From Centipeda noxia ATCC 43541 (lineage in GTDB: Bacteria > Bacillota > Negativicutes > Selenomonadales > Selenomonadaceae): DNA of 64,000 bases. Made by a program: the position numbers and the translations under genes. The notes below the pieces were generated by a model, which was given only the letters and a program-made list of their open reading frames with translations, did not search any database and had not been told where the DNA came from. Shown piece by piece: positions 58,480 to 64,000 of the stretch. The stretch lies in assembly GCF_000160555.1 (NCBI RefSeq), contig NZ_GG749280.1, positions 299,890-363,889 on the forward strand, given 5' to 3'. Every line of letters starts with the position of its first letter. Within the stretch, counting starts at the first letter, position 1.

Positions 58480-58985
58480 CGGCGCGGAATATCCTCGTTC
58501 TCAAGGCGCATCAGGATAAAGAGATAGTCCGAGATGCGGTTGAGGTAACGCAGGTCGATGTCCTCCACCGTGCCGCGGCGGGAGAGCGACCATGCACGCC
58601 GCTCCGCCATCCGCGCCGTTGTGCGCGCAAAGTCGAGGAACGCCTCCGCCTTCGTCTCGCCCGGCACGAGGAATTTTGTCAGCGGCGGGAGACTGCCCTC
58701 GATATTCGTGATCTCAGCCTCGATGGACTGCAGCATCTCCTCCGTAATCATCGGTTCCTGCCCGCGGCTCGCGAAGTCCGCCATGAGTATGCCGAGCTGC
58801 TTCTGCAGCTGAAAGAGCAGCTCCTTCACGCGCGCATTCTGAGCGAAGGCGCGTGCCATGCCGATCGTTGCAGTCAGCTGATCGATCGTCCCGTATGTCT
58901 CGACACGCAGATCGTCCTTTGCGATCGACTGCCCTGTAAAGAGGCGCGTCTGCCCCTTATCGCCTGTCTTCGTTGTGACGCTCAT
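58476..58985 (-). CDS. Cob(I)alamin adenosyltransferase, PduO type
   Basis: A 169-residue ATP:cob(I)alamin adenosyltransferase that makes coenzyme B12. The N-terminal TKTGDKGQTRLFTGQSIAKDD is the ATP-binding motif, LRVETYGTIDQLTATIGMA and the C-terminal RTTARMAERRAWSLSRRG and LRYLNRISDYLFILMR complete the five-helix family pattern. The start MSVTTKTGD follows GAGGAGG. A strong GC hairpin (about 59015-59047) without a T tract lies between ndk and this gene. Confidence 0.95.
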   Translation of the reverse strand: MSVTTKTGDKGQTRLFTGQSIAKDDLRVETYGTIDQLTATIGMARAFAQNARVKELLFQLQKQLGILMADFASRGQEPMITEEMLQSIEAEITNIEGSLPPLTKFLVPGETKAEAFLDFARTTARMAERRAWSLSRRGTVEDIDLRYLNRISDYLFILMRLENEDIPRR

Positions 58986-59061
58986 CCTATTTCCTCCTCT
59001 TGCGGATGAATTTGCCCAGCCGCACAGGATGCGTGCAGCCGGGCAGTTAAACTCACTTTTT

Positions 59062-59475
59062 TTAGAAAATCTCTGTCTCACTGAAGAAGATATGAATCTC
59101 GCGCGCAGCGCTCTCCGGACTGTCCGAAGCGTGTACAGCGTTCTCGCTTCCGTCCTTTGCAAAGCGCTTGCGGATGGTTCCCTCCGCCGCATTCGCCGGA
59201 TTCGTCGCACCATGAAGCTCGCGCACGCGCGCAATCGCATTCTCGCCCGCGAGCACCATGGCAACGAGAGGCGCTCCCGTCATGAACGCGGAGAGCTCGC
59301 CGTAGAACGGCTTTGCGAGATGTTCCTCATAGTGGATGCGCGCGATGCGGTCTGTCATCTGCATCATCTTCATCGCGCGGATCTGAAGCCCCGCCTCCTC
59401 GTATGCCTTCGTAATATCTCCGATGTGACGCGCCCGTACGGCGTCCGGTTTAATGAGAACCAGTGTCTGTTCCAT
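59062..59475 (-). CDS. ndk: Nucleoside diphosphate kinase
   Basis: A 137-residue enzyme transferring phosphate between NTPs and NDPs. It opens QTLVLIKPDAVRARHIGDI; the active-site histidine is in ENAVHASDSPESA. Length fits. Its start overlaps the stop of the upstream hexapeptide-repeat gene. Confidence 0.97.
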   Translation of the reverse strand: MEQTLVLIKPDAVRARHIGDITKAYEEAGLQIRAMKMMQMTDRIARIHYEEHLAKPFYGELSAFMTGAPLVAMVLAGENAIARVRELHGATNPANAAEGTIRKRFAKDGSENAVHASDSPESAAREIHIFFSETEIF

Positions 59476-60008
59476 TACTTCAACTCCTCAACGATACGTT
59501 TGTACTCCACGCCAAGATTGGCATAGTTCTCTGCTGCCTCCTGCAGCGCTTCGATTTCATCGTCACGCAGTGCGCGCACGATCTGAGCGGGATTGCCGAA
59601 CACAAGCGAGTTCGACGGAATCTTCTTATGCTGCGGAAGGAATGTGCCTGCCCCGATCACAACATTTTCGCCGATCTCGGAATAGCCCATCACAATCGAG
59701 CCCATGCCGATCAGCGTATTGTCGCCGACGCGGCTGCAGTGCACGACCGCATTGTGTCCGATCAGCACGTTGTTCCCAATGTGGACGGGTACATCGCGCA
59801 TCACGTGAATGGTCGCATTGTCCTGGATATTCGTATTCTGCCCGATTGTAATCGGCTGAAAGTCACCGCGTACGACGGCGCCGAACCAGACGCTCGAGCC
59901 CGCACCGATCGTCACGTCCCCGATGACCGCAGCCATCGGAGCAAGGAATACCGTCGGATCAATCACTGGGGCTTTGCCGCGATAGGGCAGGATCATCTTG
60001 TCCATCAA
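59475..60008 (-). CDS. Gamma-carbonic-anhydrase-like hexapeptide protein
   Basis: A 177-residue left-handed beta-helix protein of the YrdA/PaaY family. Imperfect hexapeptides run through VIGDVTIGAGSSVWFGAVVRGDFQPITIGQNTNIQDNATIHV. Likely metal-binding histidines are in IHVMRD and IGHNAVVH. Some relatives are carbonic anhydrases; others have no known activity. GGAGG precedes the start, and a TTGTTG/TATAAT promoter lies before it. Confidence 0.9.
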   Translation of the reverse strand: MMDKMILPYRGKAPVIDPTVFLAPMAAVIGDVTIGAGSSVWFGAVVRGDFQPITIGQNTNIQDNATIHVMRDVPVHIGNNVLIGHNAVVHCSRVGDNTLIGMGSIVMGYSEIGENVVIGAGTFLPQHKKIPSNSLVFGNPAQIVRALRDDEIEALQEAAENYANLGVEYKRIVEELK

Positions 60009-60046
60009 TACGCGCCTCCTACTCAGCTTTTACTCTGCTCCGTTTT

Positions 60047-60076
60047 ATTATACCACGCCGATTACTTCTCCAACAA
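60047..60076 (-). promoter_or_regulatory. Promoter before the gamma-CA-ndk genes
   Basis: TTGTTG, 18 bases, TATAAT on the minus strand. The -35 lies in the last codons of cca. It may drive the whole run down to polC. Confidence 0.6.
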
Positions 60077-61294
60077 GAATTTTTTCAGCGTGCGGATACG
60101 CTCATCGCGCAGCCATCTTCCGATCTCAGCATTATGCAGCGCCGGCGGCGCATTGCTCCCGTCGACGCTGCGCATGACGGCAAGGTATTCCTCCCCGTCT
60201 CGGAGGTAATCCGGCAGGCTCCCATGATCCGCACGGATAATGACGTTAAACTCCCGCATCGAAAGCCCCGATGCTGCGACACCGAAAAGAAGATCGACAA
60301 TTTTGCCGAGATGCGTGAGGCGCGGCGCACGCATATGCTGACGAATGACAAAGGCAGCCGCTTTCTTCCACATGCGCGGGAGCGTCATGCGGCGGTCCCA
60401 TGCTGCAAGCGCATCGAGGCCCGTCTTCTCATGTCCGTAATGATGCGGCAGCAGTTCCCTCGGCGTCAGGCCCTTGCCGAGATCATGAACAAGCGCAGCA
60501 AACCGCGTGCGCACATCCGCCGTCTCCTTGGCAGCGGCATCGACCATCGCCATCGTGTGAGCGAAGGCGTCGCCCTCCGGGTGAAAATCGGTCGGCTGCG
60601 TCTGCCCCTCCAGCGCCGCGATCTCCGGAAAGGTCACCGAGAGGAGATCCGCCGCCTGCAGCACGCGAAAAAAGGAGGAAGGACGCTGCGCGGCAAGCGC
60701 GCGGTGCAGCTCACCCATAAGGCGCTCTGCCGGTTCATCCTGCAGCTCATCAGCGCAGCTGCGCATATACGCGATGGTCCGTTCCTCTACCATGAATCCG
60801 AACTCTGCCGCCTGCCGCGCAGCACGCAGCGCGCGCACCGGGTCCTCTGTAAAGTGTTCGGAGACGGCGCGTATGACGCCCGCCGCAATATCCGCACGGC
60901 CGCCGTAGGGATCGAGCAGCACCTCCCCGGGCAGTTCCAGCGCCATCGCGTTCATCGTCGTATCGCGCCGATAGAGATCCTCTTCGATCGTCACAGACGG
61001 ATCAAATGCAACGGCAAAGCCGCGGTACCCCGTCCCCGCCTTGACCTCTCTGCGCGCAAAAGAGACCTCGCGGCGGCTGCCGTCAATGCGAACATGATAG
61101 ACCGGAAATGACTTGCCGATCTTCTCCGCGCGCGGGAAAATCGCGCAGAAGTTCTCCTCTGCCATGCCCGTCAGAACATAGTCGACATCCTTTGCCTCCG
61201 CATTGCGGAAGCGATCGCGCACGCAGCCGCCCACGCGAAAGACGCGCGCGCCCGCATCCCGCACGGCGCGCACAAAATCTGTTTCCCGCAGCAT
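60062..61294 (-). CDS. cca: CCA tRNA nucleotidyltransferase
   Basis: A 410-residue enzyme of the class II nucleotidyltransferase family. The head domain has FRVGGCVRDRFRNAEAKDVDYVLTG with the catalytic DVD, then REVSFARREVKAG and RRDTTMNAMAL. EDPVRALRAARQAAEFGF and the HD domain FAALVHDLGKGLTP follow. The start is the ATG at MLRETDF, 8 bases after GGAGG; an ATG three codons earlier is too close. All three tRNAs next to it already encode CCA, so a repair role is likely; a poly(A) polymerase role cannot be excluded. Confidence 0.93.
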   Translation of the reverse strand: MLRETDFVRAVRDAGARVFRVGGCVRDRFRNAEAKDVDYVLTGMAEENFCAIFPRAEKIGKSFPVYHVRIDGSRREVSFARREVKAGTGYRGFAVAFDPSVTIEEDLYRRDTTMNAMALELPGEVLLDPYGGRADIAAGVIRAVSEHFTEDPVRALRAARQAAEFGFMVEERTIAYMRSCADELQDEPAERLMGELHRALAAQRPSSFFRVLQAADLLSVTFPEIAALEGQTQPTDFHPEGDAFAHTMAMVDAAAKETADVRTRFAALVHDLGKGLTPRELLPHHYGHEKTGLDALAAWDRRMTLPRMWKKAAAFVIRQHMRAPRLTHLGKIVDLLFGVAASGLSMREFNVIIRADHGSLPDYLRDGEEYLAVMRSVDGSNAPPALHNAEIGRWLRDERIRTLKKFLLEK

Positions 61295-61317
61295 TGCATG
61301 CACCTCCCCGCGAGAAA

Positions 61318-61344
61318 TAAAAAAAGCATCACCTGCGCGATGCT
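61318..61344 (-). terminator. Terminator after the tRNA-Ile gene
   Basis: GCATC and GATGC around GCGCAGGT, with T7 on the minus strand, about 15 bases after the tRNA. Confidence 0.8.
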
Positions 61345-61355
61345 CTCATTTCGAT

Positions 61356-61432
61356 TGGTGGGCCCACTTGGACTTGAACCAAGGACCGACCGGTTATGAG
61401 CCGGTTGCTCTAACCAACTGAGCTATAGGCCC
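61356..61432 (-). tRNA. tRNA with CAU anticodon, probable tRNA-Ile2
   Basis: A complete 77-base cloverleaf with encoded CCA. Acceptor GGGCCTA pairs with TGGGCCC, the D arm has AGCTCAGTTGGTTAGAGC, the anticodon stem is CCGG around CTCATAA, and the T arm is GGTTCAAGTCC. The CGGCTCATAACCG core resembles lysidine-modified tRNA-Ile(CAU) more than elongator tRNA-Met, but that is a judgement by resemblance. It shares the upstream promoter with the tRNA-Gly pair, after an intervening terminator. Confidence 0.85.
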
Positions 61433-61469
61433 CAAACAAATTGGAGAACGCCGAAGAGCTCTCTTCTTC

Positions 61470-61493
61470 AAAAAAACCTGCGCAGTGCGCAGG
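61470..61493 (-). terminator. Hairpin after the tRNA-Gly pair
   Basis: CCTGCGCA, one base, TGCGCAGG, then T7 on the minus strand, between the second tRNA-Gly and the tRNA-Ile gene. Confidence 0.8.
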
Positions 61494-61505
61494 TATGGAA
61501 AGCGA

Positions 61506-61580
61506 TGGAGCGGAAAACGAGGCTCGAACTCGCGACCCCCACCTTGGCAAGGTGGTGCTCTACCACTGAGCTACTTCCGC
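61506..61580 (-). tRNA. tRNA-Gly(GCC), copy 2
   Basis: A 75-base cloverleaf with encoded CCA. Acceptor GCGGAAG pairs with TTTCCGC, anticodon loop TTGCCAA in the CCACC/GGTGG stem, T arm GAGTTCGAGCCTC. Identical to the gene 4 bases upstream. Confidence 0.97.
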
Positions 61581-61584
61581 AAAA

Positions 61585-61659
61585 TGGAGCGGAAAACGAG
61601 GCTCGAACTCGCGACCCCCACCTTGGCAAGGTGGTGCTCTACCACTGAGCTACTTCCGC
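61585..61659 (-). tRNA. tRNA-Gly(GCC), copy 1
   Basis: Identical in sequence to the neighbouring tRNA-Gly, with encoded CCA. The promoter lies about 35 bases upstream; it is the first gene of the tRNA transcript. Confidence 0.97.
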
Positions 61660-61692
61660 ATCCTACGACAGTTGTGTCAATGAACAGATGTT

Positions 61693-61721
61693 ATTCTAAC
61701 AAGGGAACGATTTTCTGTCAA
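61693..61721 (-). promoter_or_regulatory. tRNA promoter
   Basis: TTGACA, 17 bases, TAGAAT on the minus strand, about 35 bases before the first tRNA-Gly. Near-consensus. Confidence 0.88.
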
Positions 61722-61875
61722 GATTATTTTTCGCCGGCCGCACGCCGCTTCGGATGCCAAAGGCGCACAAATTTTCACGCCCTCAGCCGATCGCCTCCGC
61801 TTTCCGAACCGATCCTTAGATTTTGATGATTGCTTCGCCGCTCTCAAAAACCATATGGCGGCAAAGTTTTATCTG

Positions 61876-61884
61876 TGCTATACT
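61876..61884 (+). promoter_or_regulatory. Extended -10 before the small membrane gene
   Basis: TGCTATACT on the plus strand, 40 bases before the start; the -35 region is weak. The 150 bases between the tRNA promoter and this site show nothing else recognisable. Confidence 0.5.
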
Positions 61885-61924
61885 GACAACATTATACAAT
61901 AAATCATCAAAAGGACGGACAGAT

Positions 61925-62254
61925 ATGGCACGAATGTTAAGGAAACTGCAGCACAAGGTCGCCCCCCAGGAAAAGAACCCCGCGGAGCGCCCTCCCAGCA
62001 AAGACTATATCCTCATCTTCCTCATTATGCTCTCGATTCTGGTCATCGGAGCATCGTGGGAAATATTTGACACCGTCATGCTCTCGATGTATATTCTGCT
62101 GACGATCTCGCTCATCCTCACCTATACGCGCCGTCACGCAGCGCATCGTCTCTCCGAGGTGCAGATGATGCTCGTCACGCGCGGCAGCTTCGTCACCATC
62201 GGCATGGCCGCCGCCCTCTTTCTCCTCGACGCCTACCGTCGCTACATCGCGTAG
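61925..62254 (+). CDS. Small membrane protein, unknown function
   Basis: A 109-residue protein with a basic N-terminal third (MARMLRKLQHKVAPQEKN and following) and three hydrophobic segments: about 37-58 (ILIFLIMLSILVIGASWEIF), 60-75 and 91-102. No catalytic motif seen. The start is chosen at the ATG after AAAAGGACGG; the frame is open further upstream but has no better site. Single gene with its own extended -10. Confidence 0.7.
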   Translation: MARMLRKLQHKVAPQEKNPAERPPSKDYILIFLIMLSILVIGASWEIFDTVMLSMYILLTISLILTYTRRHAAHRLSEVQMMLVTRGSFVTIGMAAALFLLDAYRRYIA

Positions 62255-62545
62255 GAAAATCAAAATCATCCGTTGAATCGGCGGTTCGAACATCCCCTAT
62301 AAGGGCCAACTGCTTGTGCAGCACCTTAAAAGGTGCATCGAAGCACACTATTATCGCGGGCTTTACGTCTCCATTTACTGTGTGATAAAATTTTTGCATC
62401 ATGCATTGACAAGCGCCTCCTATGCTGTCCTTCATTCGTGGTTGTCGGGCCACTCTGGTTCAGCATAGGAGGCGCTCCCTTTTTCTATAAGATTTTTCTC
62501 CCCCAGTTAGTTGAACTGGGGGATTTATCATGCCTATTCGGCCTC
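62255..62545. other. Structured gene-free region, possible IS200/IS605-type remnant
   Basis: No convincing coding sequence. It holds a nested hairpin at about 62316-62348 (TGTGC, GCACC loop GGTGC, GCACA), a perfect 16-bp inverted repeat AGCGCCTCCTATGCTG (62412-62427 and 62461-62476) around 33 bases and followed by a T run, and a hairpin of CCCCCAGTT and AACTGGGGG (62500-62522). Palindromic ends of this style occur in IS200/IS605-family elements, but no transposase remains. A structured non-coding RNA is an alternative. Confidence 0.35.
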
Positions 62546-62549
62546 CATC

Positions 62550-62578
62550 AAAAAACCGACCTGCGCACGCAGATCGGC
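62550..62578 (-). terminator. lptB terminator
   Basis: CCGATCTGCG and CGCAGGTCGG around a two-base loop, then T6 on the minus strand, about 10 bases after the lptB stop. Confidence 0.88.
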
Positions 62579-62587
62579 TGGATTTTT

Positions 62588-63307
<720 letters not shown>

Positions 63308-63319
63308 GACAGCGCCCCC

Positions 63320-64000
63320 TCACTCGGTCACGGCTTTGCCGTCATCCGCGAGGTAGACGGTCATGTGATTGCTGCGCGCCATGTTGTTGCCCTGAAACAC
63401 CCACGCATTGCCGTCGAGCACGACGTACGGCCTCTCCGCATTGCCGAAGTAGTTCATGCGGTCGCCGCCGCCCTCCAAATCGCGCGGCGGACTCACAAGG
63501 TGCGCATTGCCGACACCGGTAAAGCGGTTCTCCTTGAGCCAGCCCTCGAGACGATCTGCCGAAAGCGTGCCGTCAGCGCTCGTGATTGTGCCGCCCGATG
63601 CGGCGAGGAGATAGTCGTTCTGGGCAGGATAATAGTCGGCCTGCGGTCCCGTGAAGGTGCGGTCCGCCTTCACCATGCGGACGCTGCCCGTTGCCTGCCA
63701 ATGATTCTGTCCCTGCGCAAAGAGCCGGTCGCAGGAAAGCTGCATATCCTCGCGCATCGCACGGACGCCGCCTTCGACGGTGCCCTCCTCGGTCCGTGTG
63801 TTGTAGGTGGCACGCGCTCCCTCAACCCAGCCTGTGCCCTGCTCCATGCGGACATTCGCCTCCGCCGTAACAACGCCCGTGCGCGTATCGTAGGTGAGGC
63901 TGTCCGCCGTGAGGTTCGTCGGCTCTCTGCCCGGCTGCGCTGCCGATGCCGCCGTGCCGACAGCAGCTGCCGCAAGCAGCAGAAGGACGCCGCGGTACAG
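63320..64000 (-). CDS. lptA: LptA-like OstA-domain protein (5' end cut by window)
   Basis: About 227 residues, cut near its N-terminus by the right edge. The first residues seen (LYRGVLLLLAAAAVGTAASAA) look like most of a signal peptide, so only a few codons are missing. The mature part has the LptA/OstA beta-jellyroll repeats: LTADSLTYDTRTGVVTAEANV, VRAMREDMQLSCDRLFAQ, and ADYYPAQNDYLLAASGGTITSADGTLSADRLEG. It bridges LPS across the periplasm with LptC and LptD. Directly upstream of lptB. Confidence 0.9.
   Translation of the reverse strand: MYRGVLLLLAAAAVGTAASAAQPGREPTNLTADSLTYDTRTGVVTAEANVRMEQGTGWVEGARATYNTRTEEGTVEGGVRAMREDMQLSCDRLFAQGQNHWQATGSVRMVKADRTFTGPQADYYPAQNDYLLAASGGTITSADGTLSADRLEGWLKENRFTGVGNAHLVSPPRDLEGGGDRMNYFGNAERPYVVLDGNAWVFQGNNMARSNHMTVYLADDGKAVTE

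Noticed and set aside
59015-59047. GC-rich hairpin between ndk and the adenosyltransferase as a terminator
   Set aside because: Strong stem but no T tract, and the gene after it is closely spaced; it may slow or process the transcript instead.
62193-62453. An 86-codon minus-strand open frame in the structured region before lptB
   Set aside because: It overlaps the end of the small membrane gene and crosses the hairpins; no ribosome binding site or family resemblance.

Overview
The window suggests a diderm Firmicute of the Negativicutes, most likely Selenomonas or a close relative; this is inferred from gene content alone. Firmicute traits (PolC-type replicase, RqcH, RemA/DUF370, zinc-type S14, S-box control of metK) sit beside outer-membrane traits (LptA/LptB, a two-partner secretion pair with an outer-membrane barrel) and a flagellin. 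No rRNA operon, CRISPR array, prophage or intact insertion sequence was seen.

Layout. 1-3.3 kb (minus): an FMN riboswitch with its promoter, whose target lies off the left edge, preceded by htpG-terC-dhaM. 3.4-5.7 kb (plus): a small membrane protein, a SIMPL-domain protein and an acyltransferase. 5.8-8.6 kb (minus): an M20 amidohydrolase, and metK under a SAM-I riboswitch with attenuator and promoter. 8.6-12.6 kb (minus): dapF-yicC-remA-gmk-rpoZ-coaBC, divergent from rqcH (plus) across a perfect 18-bp palindrome that carries both -35 boxes. 14.5-33.9 kb (minus): one long translation block, rplGB-rpsL-rpsG-fusA-tuf, then the S10, spc and alpha clusters down to rpoA-rplQ, with secY, adk and infA. 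It starts at a strong promoter before the L7Ae gene and ends at a hairpin shared with rqcH. 34-39.8 kb (minus): an LtaS-like membrane sulfatase, ftsW, trmB and the TpsB transporter. 39.8-40.9 kb (plus): a low-molecular-weight phosphatase and an FMN-binding oxidase-like protein. 40.9-50.8 kb (minus): a giant TpsA exoprotein built of YDG repeat modules, and a flagellin with a sigma-28-type promoter. 50.8-61.3 kb (minus): polC, a lytic transglycosylase, coaE, polA, a cobalamin adenosyltransferase, ndk, a gamma-carbonic-anhydrase-like protein and cca. 61.3-61.7 kb: three tRNA genes behind one strong promoter. 61.9-64 kb: a small membrane protein, a structured gene-free stretch, then lptB and the start-truncated lptA.

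How the parts relate. Most of the window is housekeeping: translation, replication, cofactors (SAM, CoA, adenosylcobalamin) and envelope. The accessory part is the surface module at 38-51 kb, where TpsB would export the YDG-repeat exoprotein next to the flagellin gene.

Most worth a second look: a PolC with no DEDDh exonuclease insert, beside a Pol I whose proofreading residues also look lost; the cassette pattern P-T-U-P-T-U-P-Q-R-S-T-U-P-Q-R in the exoprotein; a pair of about 70% identical elements in opposite orientation inside the ribosomal-protein operon; and the divergent promoters built on one palindrome. All domain calls, alignments and promoter matches were made by eye.
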